Source: Rhynochetos jubatus (lineage: Eukaryota; Chordata; Aves; Eurypygiformes; Rhynochetidae). From it: a DNA stretch of 64,000 bases. Below are positions 49,321 to 62,299 of the stretch, in pieces. The stretch lies in the NCBI GenBank assembly GCA_027574665.1, contig CM050664.1, positions 18,626,774-18,690,773 of the forward strand, read 5' to 3'. Below the pieces are notes generated by a model that saw only the letters and a program-made list of their open reading frames with translations, searched no databases and was not told the DNA's origin. Every line of letters starts with the position of its first letter. Within the stretch, counting starts at the first letter, position 1. The position numbers and the translations under genes were made by a program.

Positions 49321-50367
49321 AAATAGAAGAGATCTTGCTGCCTGCAAGAGACACATGAACTCTTACCATACCAAAAATTCATGTTAGATAGTTGGTACTT
49401 GAAACACAATTGTCATTAAAATGGATTGCAGCATTCATGTCCTGGAAACATGAAGAATAGAAACTAATGGATTAACATGGAGAGCAACACAATGATCTTT
49501 ACCTTGTCCTACTAGAATAGGCCTTCCACAATTCTTCTTCCTTTATTCAACTTCTAACAAACAAGGATACTCTAGCTGAAAAGAATTCACTGAAATCAAA
49601 GTGACCAAGAGTCCCAAACATGCTCTCTCCAGCTGTATAGTGTGACATAGGTAATGGAACATTTGACTTTGCTCCAGTATGTCCAAAACTACCTTATTTT
49701 ATAATATCTGCATACAAGAAAAATCTACAGTTGAAAAATGTTTCCAATATTTATATTAGGTACATTTTAATGAAAGCACACCATAAAAATAAGAAAGCCT
49801 GTGCCCATGAAAAGCCTCACTTGCTTAGTATTAAGCGTCTGAGATTAGGTGGAATCAAATTTCATTCTTTCTAGCTGTAGTGTTTAAAAAAAAAAATAAT
49901 TTCAAGTGATAGCATTTATCATCATGTACTTTTCTAAGAGGAGAATACATTGACTGGTTCACTGTATTTTAAAGCTCCTGTGATAAAGCCAGAAATTAGA
50001 CATTTGCATGTGAAAAGTTCTGCAGAGGAATGCTCTTACTTATGCCAGTAATTCTGCTAGCTTCAGCATAGTGACCAGTGAATAGGGGACTAGACACTAT
50101 ACACATTTCTTTTCTATTACCTCACCAATCATCTGTCTTAAATACATCCATCATAGATGTTCGCTATACTTAGAGATTAACTCTATAAAGATCACCAAAG
50201 TGATTAAATAACCCAGTGTTTCAATAGCAGGGCCCCGGACTCATTGATGCATGGGATCACTTTTGGGCCAATGTTCCCGATTTCATTGCCCATGACCTTG
50301 AAGGAAAGAGTCAATATCTCTGCTGCTGTAAAACTGGTATTTCACCCACATTTCTGCTTTGCTGCCA
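49321..50367. other. Unique non-coding sequence
   Basis: No gene or repeat recognised. A short A run lies near 49887-49896. Confidence 0.55.
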
Positions 50368-50820
50368 GAACACAGAATTATAGGACCGTAAGGTACGCAG
50401 AGGTCATACAGATAGAGCAACAAAGCATGAATCATGCTTGTTATCTGTGGTCTAATGTTAACTACTTCCAAGGAGAGAGACTCCACAGCTTCTCTCAGAC
50501 AGGACAGCCATCGGTGACCCTTCCGGCAAAGGGTGCTTTTCCTACGGCCTATCTTGAAGTCTGCCTTGCTTTAATCACTTGTAATATCTCCAGGTTTATT
50601 CATTGTGGACATGAACAAGTAACCACCTTTCTCCTTAACAACAGCTCTATACAACTAGACATCTCTCCTCATCTTTTCTCTGGGCGAAAGAACCTCTCTT
50701 TCTGTCTTATCTTACAGGTTTTCCAGACCATTCAACCTACTTATTACTCCCCCATGGATCATTCCCAGGGGACACACATCATTCTTGCAGCACTGTAAGA
50801 GTCCGTGCTCCTACGCCAGC
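50368..50820 (-). mobile_element. Old CR1 LINE relic, 3' region
   Basis: On the plus strand, cagaattataggaccgtaag and gcagaggtcatacagat recall the complement of an old CR1 3' end. The body then runs collinearly: cattgtggacatgaacaag, accacctttctccttaac, atctctcctcatcttttctc, cttatcttacaggttttcca (cf. cctcataggtcttgttttct) and cattcttgcagcactgtaag. Divergence is high. The longest open frame in the window, 50244-50798 plus, lies mostly in this antisense copy and is therefore not a gene. Confidence 0.7.
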
Positions 50821-53800
50821 TTCTCCCATTGCTACCTGTTAATACAAAAGTGATACCTGACATCTCAGCAAGTTATTCAAGTTGGTCACAACCCTGAAGC
50901 TAACCTGTCCCTTCTTTTCCCAAAAGTGGTACCAAAAGCACCTGACTGTTCTTTCTTGTAACACCGGTATTAAGTACTGTGGCAAAGGAATAGCTTTACT
51001 GTAAGGGAATTACAGTTTTCAAACAAAGAATCTGACTTTTTTTCAGCCCAGCAAATATCAAGTTACAGGAGTCCATTTTCAAAGTATTAAGAACAATGAA
51101 GAACTGTTTGAAGACTGCAGCACTACAAAGCAATGGAGCCTTCCAGTGCCTTGCCTGGCAGGAGCTGTACAGAATTTAACTGAGCAAACACAGCTTCAAA
51201 AGAAGTCAGTCCATAAAGTCCTCTTGACTTTTCTATAGAGGTGGAACTCATTTAATTGCATCAAAAAGAATCAGACTTCCTATCCCACTTTCCTTCCTAG
51301 TAGTGACTTCTGAGGAGCAGAAAGGAGGGGAGGAGTTGGAGAAGGGGCATAGAAACAGTAACTCCAGAAAGGGCAGATGACAGGAATGGCAGATTCAATC
51401 TGTTTTGCTTTTCTACTCACTCTCTCATTGCAGTGTTCATATCAGGATAGCTTAATCCCTACAGATCAGCATTTCCTCTCCACCCACGTTTCAGTTTGCT
51501 TCCTGTGCACACCAAGGGGAATGGTGCTCTCTTCCTCACTGACACAAGTCCACATTTGGTATTTTCAAAGCTACCAACACAAGTCAGCTTGAAACTCTTA
51601 AACCAAGAGATTGGGAGTGGTTGACGGAACACTGCTCCACACAAATGGCAGCACATGCGTAGAGAACACTGCTCCCACCTTACCAGAAGTTACAACTGAG
51701 TGCAGACCTGGGTACAGCCAGGCAGGAATAGGGTCAGCTAGGTGTAACGCTACACAAATCCTTCCAGCCTTTTCATCATCGCTGCTAGCGCCAGTAACCA
51801 GTGTAATGTTGGAACATGTTACAGCACTTAGATTTAAGGGTGTAGCTGTGCAAGAAGAGGGCTCTGCTCATAATCCGTGGCATAAAGTAGAAAGGAATCT
51901 TATTTCTTAACCTTAAGATTGAAGATCTGTCCAAAACACTCAAGAAAAATTTGTCAGTAAGTTTTATTACACTGCTCATACCTTTCTATATAGACAATGT
52001 TAAGATGTTACCAAGTAAGGCAGCTAACATTACAGCATTGCTCAAAAGCAAACAGTGATTTTAAAATAAATATTCTGGCACATCATCTTACATTTATTTT
52101 TGAGAGTGAAGACACTTGTGTGCTGATGAACCCAAAATAGCAAGGTGTACACATTCCCAGAGAACACACCTGAAGTCGAATACAACCACTGACTCAAAAC
52201 CACTTCCCAGCTTTTGTAGGAATACTAAGTTTGTCCCTTCAGCGCACTGCATAATTGTCCCGAAAATCTCCTTAGCAGTAATGGTCAGCTGGCTCAGAAG
52301 GGAATGTACTAATGCTCTGCTAGTACTCCTTAAGACTAGGAAAAACCCTCCTCCCCCCTCACCAAAAATAAAAAAAATCCACCACACCAGAGAAAGAAAC
52401 CGGGTCTCCCGTAATAAGACAGGAGATAAGCTTCTAGTTACAGCCTGGCTTTGCAAAGAGAAATCACGGCTCTAGAGCAGAAGGGAAGAAGTGAACATGA
52501 GAGTTATTATCTCAATACACAAGGTTATAAAAGGCAACTGGCCTTTCCATTCCTTCAATAAATAACATCAACAAATATTTAGTCTTGTAAAAAAATTGGT
52601 TGGTGCCTAGCATGAAAACCAAAAGCAGTATCATACAGGTTAATGTGATGATTTAGAGCTGGCACAGCTGCATCACTCATTATCTGTTGCTTTCCAGTTC
52701 ATGCAAACTTCTCAGGCCACGTAGGTCTACATCACACAGGGACGGGGTGGGGGGATAAGTTCTTTACTCTGCTTAGCTAACTTAGCTTTCAGACACAAAT
52801 ACACAAAGCAGTGAAAGCATTTCCAAAGAACAGCAGACATCAAGTATTTGAACTGCAGTGGTCTTGTATCCCTGAGGAACTCTGGGTTTTTTTAAGCAAA
52901 AAAACCATATGACAACAGCACAGCCAATCTGAATCTTTGAAGATTTATAAGTAGCTAGCTATAAATTGCAGTATATTCTGACGTTCTTTACCAAATACAA
53001 CATTAAGCTGACAAATTATACTAATACAGTATGATTTCAAGGTGTATCCACATTCGCAGCATATGTAAATTTCTCAAATAGAATCCGATGTTTGCTAATA
53101 TGGTACGATCTAAGTTAATAAGATCAAATTATGTCTGATCATACTACATTAGTAAATGTCACATCAAATTAGTCATTTTCACAATTATAATGAAGCACAG
53201 AAAGCAACCAAAAATAACTTTTCCAACACAAGCAAGCAGTGCTGAAGCTGAAAACTGAACTAAATACCAAGCCCCTAGAGAATGCTTTTTCAGTTCAAGG
53301 TTAGCTGACTTTTCTTCAGTCTTATTTCAGAGACCTCTCATACATGATTTAAATCATGGTCTGAGCCACAGTAGTCTTGTCCAAAGGTCAGTAACAGGGG
53401 CTGGAGATAAGAAAAAGAACTAGACCAAGTTGGCAAAACCTCTACAGGAGGCTTTTAGCTCAGGGATAGTCATTATGGTTGTGCTCACTGCAATGGTTCC
53501 ATGGAGGAAAACTCAGGAAAACCCAGTGAACATAAGCTTTGAAAGAGAAAGCACGTTAAATAGGAAGTTGCTTATACAGTTGTTAAACTTTCTTCCTTTA
53601 AAATGTATTATCTGAACTGTTGTAATACATCAGGCCTTGTAAGATTTTATTTTTCTTTTCTGCTACTGAAACCAAGTACCTGTCAGGTATGCATTTGGTA
53701 TTATCTCATTTGTTTGCAAATATACAAAGTTTGGTTTCTTTGAACACAGTAAGAAAAACAAACAGCTTCTTGGCTCAGAAAGCCCACAGTCTGCCCTCAG

Positions 53801-55930
53801 CCTGATGTCCCTGGACATATGTTGATTTCAGAACCACAGTTATCTTTTGCCATGTTCTTCTGCCAACTTGGAAAGCTTCCTACAGATTTCCTCCATGTCC
53901 CTACATCTAGAGGTAGGGAATATCTCTTGAAATGCCCACATTAAAGCTGACCTGTCATATAGCAGAGGCTACCCAAGTAGGGTGCCTATAAACTCAAAGC
54001 CTACTCTAAAAATAGAAGGCTGAAGTCAGTCCTGTCAAGCCTCAAGGATGTCTCACACACAACCTTAGCCAGAACCTTTAACAAGAAAAAAACCTCTGGT
54101 GTATGACAGAAGCAGAAAGAGCAGGAATTTCAAGGAGCATTGGATTCTCCTACAATCACTGGTAACATGGGGAGGTTGACCTTCCCCAAAGTTCCACATC
54201 ATCACTTTCATTGTGGGGGTGCAGAGAAAAGCAGTGGAAAATACTTCACCATCCAAGACAGTCTAGTAAAGGCAGCATGGGACAGGAGAGGCTTCTTTTG
54301 CAAGGCTGAGCAGTGTCCCTGCTGGGGAGGAATTTTGCCCCCATGTCACCAGGTAAAGCAGAGTCTAGGATTTTCCCAGGCCACTATATCAACTCCAAGA
54401 GACAAGACTTTTGTCCTTTTTGATGAACAAAGAGACATCGAAGGGGAACACATATTTCAGTGATTTCATTTCTATCTTTACTGAGTTAAAATACATCCAG
54501 CAATATAAGTCTTCTGGATAAATCAACTTTATTCCCAGCTAAATAAATTAGTGCCAGCTGAAGCACTGCAAACTCCAAGAAGCATTTTTCTGTGTACAGA
54601 GTTTAGGTAATTGAAGGCTAAAGTGGTGGTGAATACTTAAGTCAACAGTTCCATTTTTTTAAAAAGTAAAATTTTAAAGCACACCTAACAAGATGCCCAC
54701 TGTTGAAAGGAGGATTTCTAGCTACTTTCTCAGAAGGTAGAACATATGTTCATTATTGTGACCTGTATGTTTGATATTAATTTTCTTGATTTAGTATACA
54801 CTGGCATACGCTTCAAAGACTATTTTTTCCCCATAATGGCTTTACCAGCCCCTGTTGCTCATGACTTTTGTTTATTTGCTTGATATTTGTTTCTTTTTAA
54901 TCCAAGCTGTCTGCATGAATTTTAACTCAGTTATGGGTGTTTATATAAGGCAGTCTGTTCAGGGACAAAGTTGTTGATCCCCAGAGAAAGCATTGTTCCT
55001 ATCCTGCCTGTATTTCAGCAGATTAGGTTTAAGCCAGACCTATCATCAAAATACACTCATGAGCACACAAGCTTTACATGTGTTGTGGTTTGAATGGAGT
55101 TGTTTTAATAGACAACTTTTTTTATTAGTAATTATGAATACTTCTGTTGGATTCTGGTATGCCAGTAGACCAGGAACCCTTTGTTGTCTTTAAACTAATG
55201 TCTACATTATTCTGCATTTTCTTCTTCTAATCATTCCTTTATCCTGGAGGATTTTAGCAACATTTTACTGTCATTCTGTTATGAAACTTGTTTTCCCTTG
55301 AGCATGTGGCAATTTCATTAGGTACCTGAAGATCATATAAAAATCAAATAACATAAGCTCAGCTAAAGAAAAAAAAATGTTTCTACTTAGCTCAAGACAA
55401 AAATAAAAGCACATGGGAGGAGGAGGGTAAATAAAGTGAAAAAAATAAGGGAAGCATTATTTGCTGCATTGTTTAACTCCTTGCTGGCTTTATTTTATGG
55501 TGGATGTCATAACTGTGCAGAAGCAGCTCCACAAGCCCTTCTCCAGGCTGCAGCCTGGGATGGGGCACTCCTGAGCCCAGGAGCAATAGTAAATGTAACT
55601 TAAAGGGGGCAGCTGTTCAACATTTTTGTATGGATGTCTTTACCTCTTTCACATGGAAACACAAACTGTATCACATGGTGTTGTCTTTCCTCCACCCTGC
55701 TCTCTCCACCCCTAAAAACCAAAAATCACCAACTACCCCAAAAACTCAAATCTTCCTTCTGGTTTCCTTCCTTCCTTTCTTCTATTCACCTTTGCTTGCT
55801 AGACCCAAAAGCTGCTCTTATTATCACCTCATTCACATTCATTTGAAGTAGTCATTCAGAAACCCAAGGGTTTGCACATATAGTGTTTGCATTTACCAGA
55901 TAAATGATCTAAATCTTTCTAACGTCATCT
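50821..55930. other. Unique non-coding sequence
   Basis: No supported gene across about 5 kb. Overlapping opposite-strand frames at 52094-52475 are chance. A G-rich word (gacggggtggggggat) lies near 52741. An AGGGGGCAGC word, close to the CTCF core, lies near 55605. The stretch 53085-53190 is AT-rich with GATCAAATTA and TGATCA words. No transposon recognised. Confidence 0.5.
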
Positions 55931-55965
55931 AAAAACGGGTATAAATCAGGAGTAAACCACTCAAG
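55931..55965. repeat. Possible old palindromic-repeat relic
   Basis: The words gtataaatcaggagtaaacc closely match the gtaaatcaggagtaactcc word of the old amniote repeat. Only a short piece is recognisable. Confidence 0.4.
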
Positions 55966-58439
55966 CCAGCTTTCTGTGCAACGTCATTGTACAATCAAAA
56001 GTTTGAATATACATACTACTTCCAGCTAATTAAGCACAATTCAGTGACACCAATACAGCCAGCAGCATAGTGAAGCTGGCAACGAAGAAAACCTACTTGG
56101 CAAAGAAGGCAATGCATGCTGCTAATGCTGTACAAATAGCATTTTAATCAAAGCCAGGTTTCCACAAGTCACAAGCCCTGGTCTCTTAGCTTTGGCCTTG
56201 GATCATTTTTCTGTTACACCCAAGCCCATCTCTTAGGAAGTAATGCTGCTATAATTTTGCATGCACACTCCCCCAGAGAAAGTAATGACATCAGTAAACA
56301 GCAACATCAGTAAAACAAGCTTTTCATACTTTTTCATTGTATGAAAATAAATTAATTTATGGCTACAATGCATGGACAATACCACACAGGCCTTTGCCAA
56401 GCACAGAAAGATGGAACATAAATTGGTCTTCAGAGTTTGCCAGTACAACAGCTGTGATAGATCAGGTTTTTTCCAAAAAGTAGATTTTAAAGTTGAAAAT
56501 GGCTTATATAAAATTGGCTTAAAATTAGTGCCAAATTAAGTTAAATTGTTTCTATTTTTTTCTTAATAGTGTTAAAAGGCAGCAGAAAATTTTGCCTTGT
56601 GTTTAAGTGTCTTGACTGGAATTTTCAAAGCAAAAGGTATTTAAATAGCCAATGCCCATTATCCCTGGAAAAACTAATATTTGAACTGGCTTTGCTTACT
56701 GCACCTTAAGATTTAGAAGTAGAAATAAGATTCCTCCTTTTGTTTTTAAGAGGGAGTCATGCTTGTGGGCAAGAAAGTTAAACCAGGATTTTATTCATCA
56801 CAGGAGAATTAAGATATAGTTGAAGACAGAAACATGAAAAAAACTTTGGCTGCAGTACCTCCAGTGTTACCCACCCTCAGTGCTTGCCCTCCCTGAGCTC
56901 TCAGAAACAGTCCTCCCCTCTAAAGTTATTTGCCTCCCTTGGACAAGAGAGGTGCCTGCATCAAGACAGACATCTAAGAAGAGCTCAGCATTCAGGGGAC
57001 ACCTGGACTTACCGAATAAAGGCTTCAGTGAACAGTTTTCTTCACCGCAAGCACAGCTACAGCTCTGCACTGGTTTGTGTGTCCTGGCTAGCTGATCCAG
57101 ACACCATGAGACCTCAATTTTATCTTCTTCAGTATTATTGAACAATCGATTCCAGCCTCATCTAGTGCCCTTGAATTAAGGGATGTAACAGCATTTCATC
57201 TTTGCTTCCTAATGAGCAGCCCTCAGTGACCTTCATAAACTGAGGTCAGCCAAGTGTATTATTCTCTCTTTGAGCACATTACACAATCTAACAGGACTGA
57301 GAAGAATAGTTCCACTGCTCCACTTACACAAGCAGGATCCAAAGCAGCAGGCCAGAGCTTCCTCTATGATAGGCTGCTTGTTTTAAAAGTCCAACCACTA
57401 AATATCTTTCCATTTTAACTTCAGATGAGATGCAGACCTGTGTTTAAGACACAGGTAGGCAAGGCTAGTCCAGAATTCAAAAGGTCATCTAAAGCCTAAT
57501 TATTCTTCCATTTTTCTGCCAAGGCTAATCCACAGCTGACCTGTTCCTAAAGCACACCAGACAGACACAAAGGTCAGCCCATTCCTTGGGCACGCACCCC
57601 AGGATGGGATTAAACAAACACAGCACCTGTTTCCTTCTGTAGAGCTGTTCTGTACAAAGAATCTCTGTATTTCCCTCTTACACATCTGCACTGATAATTA
57701 ATGAGCCCTATGCAGTCAATTGCTTCTTCCAAGACACAAAACCCCAAAATTATTCACTCTTCACTGTGCAGAGAGTTTGCAAGTCAGAGACAACATCTGG
57801 CCAGAAGTGTTAAAATAAAGCCCCTCTCCCAGCCTCTCAGCAATTCTGAAGATTTATCCATACCTTATAAAGTTCCATAACACCAGAATGCTTTTGAAAA
57901 ATCTGCTTTCTTTTTGCAAAACAAGCAGCCAGGTGGATACCAGCTTCCTTGTCTGCAGGACAGATACAGCGCAGGAGGGTTGCTGTGAGAACTTATTACC
58001 AGGACTAAGTCCTACTCTGGGGAAACTACCTCTTTGCTTAAAGATATAGACATCAACAAGGACCACTTTTGAAAAAAACAGAAAACTGAAGCCTGGAGAC
58101 ATTTTTGTGTAAATCTTTCTATTAAGATACCTTAACTTACCTCAGTTCTATTGGGTTGTTTCATCAATATTTGATTCTTTTCAGTCCATTCCCTCTCTGG
58201 TTTAATCTCCTAAAACATCCTCTCCCCATTTGACTTTTTTCTTTTGTAGAAGAAACACAAACACAGGAAGCAAACAGAGCTTCCTAGGGTCAGCATCCAA
58301 ATAGTCCCCCACAAAATGAGGTAGATAGGCATAGAGTACCACAAAAAGACAACTTCCAAAAAAAGAACCTGATGCTTTACCTAACACCAACCACCCACAT
58401 AAGAGAAAAGAACAAAACACTATTTTCTACCTACCCCAA
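55966..58439. other. Unique non-coding sequence
   Basis: No gene or interspersed repeat recognised. Three frames at 56867-57145 on both strands cover the same bases and are not supported. Confidence 0.55.
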
Positions 58440-58640
58440 ATCCTCATGAAGTCCAGCTTCCACACACCCCAGTCTCAGCCAAGCAAGCTCGCTGGAGCGG
58501 AGCCATTTTATGTGTGAGGGAATCCCTTAATTCAGGACAGCTGTCCCTGCCCTGACACCCGCCCACCTACTTAGGGCATGCAGCTGTGATCAATCCCCTG
58601 CTGAAGAGAAGCACTTAACCCCTTCCCTGCTAACACCAAA
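58440..58640. other. GC-richer patch
   Basis: A locally GC-richer block. It contains gctcgctggagcggagcc at about 58486-58503 directly followed by an attttatg word, giving a YY1-like GCCATTTT. Further on is ccctgacacccgcccacc near 58550. No frame or repeat identified. Confidence 0.3.
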
Positions 58641-59471
58641 TGAAGGCTACAGACACTAGAGCAGACAGAAAGTGAGACTGATGACTTCTTATGAAACCTT
58701 GTGCACTGCAATCCACTTTACAGCTGAAACAGTTTCAATTTCTAAACAGAAATGGTTGCCAGACTTTGTTCTTCTCCTGCAGAGTGACCACACCACATGT
58801 CAATCCGGTTTCCCCTTTTAATTTCAAATTTCTTATTTTCTGGGATTTCATCACCTGGCAATGAAACACAGTCCCAAGAGGTTCCTGAACAATGCTGGGT
58901 TCGGTAATCTGCCGCATGCAGAACAGAGATAACAGATGGTGCCTTTGCGTTAGTGCGATGGTTCAAATCAGACAAGCACTTTAAAGACAATGCCCCAGAC
59001 GGTCCCCAAATTTGGTTCATCCTGCAGAGAGATGCAGGGGCATGTGAACTAGATTACTTGGGTAACTTCAGAAGTATTCCTCCATGTGGCAGAGAAAAAC
59101 ATCTCCCTGATAATTAGGGTGTGACCAGTAATTGCAAAAACCAGGTGGCAGAGGAAGAAGGGGTAGGTATTGGTATGGAATGGACCCTGCTCTTTGGTCA
59201 GGTTAACATATCAGCTGAAGAGGGAGGGGGTATTTATTAATGAGTGTTCATCCCCCACCTCCTGTGAAGGATTTTGCTCCCTTGGCCTCAATGTTTCCCA
59301 CACACATACTCATTTTGAATCCTTCTGACCTGAATCTTCTTTAAGGAGTGTACCTCACCCTCCACCACACACCGAGATTTTGCTCATTTTATGTACGTGG
59401 GAGGAAATTATTGTTTCACAGTGATTTTACTGGAAGGATAAAGAGCCTGATGTAGAATTACAGAAAAAGGA
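58641..59471. other. Unique non-coding sequence
   Basis: No gene or repeat recognised. Confidence 0.55.
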
Positions 59472-59507
59472 TTTTGTAAAAAAAAAAAAAAAAAAAATCT
59501 TACAAAA
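59472..59507. repeat. A20 tract flanked by an inverted octamer
   Basis: Twenty A residues lie at 59478-59497. The flanks ttttgtaa (59472-59479) and ttacaaaa (59500-59507) are perfect inverted copies, the first sharing its last two A residues with the tract. Confidence 0.9.
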
Positions 59508-59539
59508 ACACGGGGCCCAGACTGAAGCGGATTGTAGCC

Positions 59540-59585
59540 TACGTGAATCAGGAGTAACTTGGTAAGCTGGTGAAGTTAAAGGGAC
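59540..59585. repeat. Possible old palindromic-repeat relic
   Basis: The words gtgaatcaggagtaactt and ggtgaagttaaaggga match, with substitutions, the gtaaatcaggagtaactcc and tgaagtcaatggga words of the old amniote repeat, in the same order and at similar spacing. Confidence 0.45.
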
Positions 59586-60339
59586 AGAAGACCAAGCAGT
59601 GAAGGAAGCAGACCTTTTAGCCTTGTAAAAAACAGTATGTGTGTGTGGATTTATCCAAAGGCATTGAAGAGGGGATCTAGTCCCCCATTAATGCCACCAG
59701 CTGCCACACACTCTCACTTCACACAGTAGCAGTCATATGGCCTCAAGACACCTTCGGTCTCCCATCAAGACAGAACTGCATCTGCCATTAGCACATTTCA
59801 GATCTGATTTTCAACTCTGCATGTGCAGGTTTGCCCTGCAAGCTCCTGCATGCCATTTGGCAGGGGTTTACGTCATTATACTCAATTAATCTGTAGCCTT
59901 CTCCCTTTGGTTTGGGCAGAACAAGCTACAACTATACTCAGCACACACCCTCACTGGGCTTCAGCTTTTATCCTGCATCTGGATCTGCTTACGAAGGAAG
60001 TCAAGCACTGTAAATATATCTTTAAAACACCAAGCCTTGTAAACATTGCAAGATATGATTACTGTCTCTAAATGATCAAGAAGAAATATGCCCTTTCATA
60101 AATGTAAACCATCTGACCCCAGAAAAGAGAAAAAGAACAAACGAGGGCAAGAAACTACTATTAGGTACAGTTGTCTTAATCCTAATTGTACTACACAGAG
60201 ACCTGATGCCATTAGGGTTACACCGAGTGTCACTGTGTGTTGACCCCACTTATAAATGTAAGAGGTGGGTGATCCCTTCATATTTTTCAACCACCAGAAC
60301 TTGTGTGGGCTTAAATACTGTAGCCAGGTCAGCAGCAAT
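59586..60339. other. Unique non-coding sequence
   Basis: No supported gene or repeat; a short TG run lies near 59637-59647. Confidence 0.55.
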
Positions 60340-60500
60340 ACGGGAGGCTTCTGTTACACAGCTGCATGGGAGTGATTAGTTTAATTAATTTCTGGGTCAT
60401 TATAGGGATCAATTCTGGTGTTGTGGACCATTAAAGCCAGTTTGGTTTGTTGCAAGGCACTTGGTCATTATTAGCTCAGAGTCAATAAGCTACATCACAC
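60340..60500. promoter_or_regulatory. Candidate conserved non-coding element
   Basis: Complex sequence with agtgattagtttaattaatt at 60371-60390, several further ATTA words, and gccagtttggtttgttgcaa near 60436. No frame. The call is by texture. Confidence 0.28.
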
Positions 60501-60799
60501 AACCATAATCAATACATGAAAAAGAATTTTGAAGGAAAAGAAAGAAAAGGATGAATTTTGATCTCACTTAGATCAATAGTTTCCCAGAAATTGGTGGAAT
60601 TCCCTGATGTAAAATCAATGTGAGCAAGTTCAAAATTGAGTTGTTTTGCTTTGTCAAGAAGATAAAATGGAGAGCTTGGACTGTGCCTTTAAAGAGAGAC
60701 GTTAATAGATTACATTTTATTTGCAATATCTTGCTCTCCCAAGATTTTCTCCCTGTTTATAACCTTGAAATATCTATGATCAGTGGGGGAACAGGGGGA
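60501..60799. other. Unique non-coding sequence
   Basis: A 21-base purine run (gaaggaaaagaaagaaaagg and one more base) lies at 60531-60551. Nothing else. Confidence 0.55.
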
Positions 60800-61100
60800 T
60801 TTTGCACATGCGCCTGAAAGGAACCTCTGATAGCACTTGGTCAATTATTCACAAAAACATTTACCCTGTGTCCTCACCTAAGTTGGAGTAACTGATGTCC
60901 CATTTAAAACCAGTATTTTCAATTAGGAAACACCATTGGCAACATCTGACATTTATTCCCCATTGTTTTAGCATTAAACAAATGTGTAACCTGTCCCACA
61001 TTTCACCCATGGGGATGTGAACATCTTCAAGTGAGCAGACCCATTGTCCCATGCATTTTGCACAAGTATGCTATCATTGTAGGTGGGCTTCTGAGCACTA
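60800..61100. promoter_or_regulatory. Candidate conserved non-coding element
   Basis: A repeat-free, compositionally varied block without a credible frame, including cttggtcaattattcac near 60836 and cattgttttagcattaaac near 60961. The call is by texture only. Confidence 0.23.
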
Positions 61101-62224
61101 TTAGCAACAAACTATCCCACCCTGGGCTATAACACTCCTCAGGGGATAAATCCCAGTGTGACAGAGCAGGTGGCAGCCTTTAAGGATCCCTTGAGAGAAA
61201 AGCTGTTTGGAGATTACCTAGTTGGACCAAGTCCATGCAATAGGAGTTTCCAAATCATAGACTGAAATAGGTAGGTAAAATAAGCTTTTTTGCTAGTGAA
61301 CCCTCAAAAAAGTTCCAAGATGGTTTTAGATTATTAACTGGCAAATACTGAAGCACATTTCACATAGGACTCCAAAATGTGTGCAAAAAACACTCTGCTG
61401 AGTTCAGGTATGATTCATTTATATCACACCATTCAGTAAAGCAAACAGCAGGTTATAAAATTGTAGTTGTGTGTGTTAACCCTCAGGCTAGGCACAAGCC
61501 AAAAAGAATCCCCGTACGTGTGCAAGTTAAAGCCTTACAGAAAGAGATTCTTTCAAGACCAAGCAACACGGGGGATTAGTGCAACTGGTTTTCGTCTCCA
61601 GAGTTTGAAGTTGTGTTGGACCAGTCACTCAAGCAAGGTGTGCGTGAGTCATATGGTCTTACACTTGTGACTGTTACAAAACAGCAAAGTACACCTTGTT
61701 GTAACGATCTGCCTCTGCTTGCGATTTCAAAGGAAGCTTTTGATGATAGAGACTACGGTCTCTGAGAGCTCAGATATTTCTGAGTTCATGCTATCTATGC
61801 AGCAAGTCAGAGGCTGTGATTTTCAAAGGGCAGGGGTTGCTGCAGGGTTGCCCTCAGCATGAACCTGTGGGCACTCAGTTATTTCACAGTAATTGCCTGT
61901 TTCTAGCTGCTACAGCATTTCCTGCATATAAGAAAGTTCACTTCTTAACTGAGGTATTGCTCGTTTACTGGGTAACTGGTAAGGACCAGCTCCTAGGGGT
62001 AGTCAAAGAGCTGCAACTTCAGCAACTTCTTTTCCCTGCAGTAACTTGTTCAGATCCTTGTTCTGTAAGAAAGTTACAGCTCCAACAACAATTTATAATC
62101 ACTGATAACTGGTAGAATTGCTCCTCTGAAAATCCTAGCCAAAATGGCCATCTCATTTACCTATCAACTAGCCCATTCACTTACAGTGTAAGCCCAGAAG
62201 ATGGAAACACTAAGAAGGTGACTC
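61101..62224. other. Unique non-coding sequence
   Basis: No gene or repeat recognised; frames at 61379-61670 and 61816-62115 are short and featureless. Confidence 0.55.
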
Positions 62225-62299
62225 CATTTGTTTTCGCTTGGTTTTGGTTGTTGGTATTTTTTATGGTTTATGGTGTGTTGTTTTGGTTTTTTTTTTTTT
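62225..62299. repeat. T/G-only low-complexity run ending in T13
   Basis: The plus strand is almost free of A and C over about 75 bases (ttttggttgttggtatt, ggtgtgttgttttgg) and ends in thirteen T residues at 62287-62299. Confidence 0.85.
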
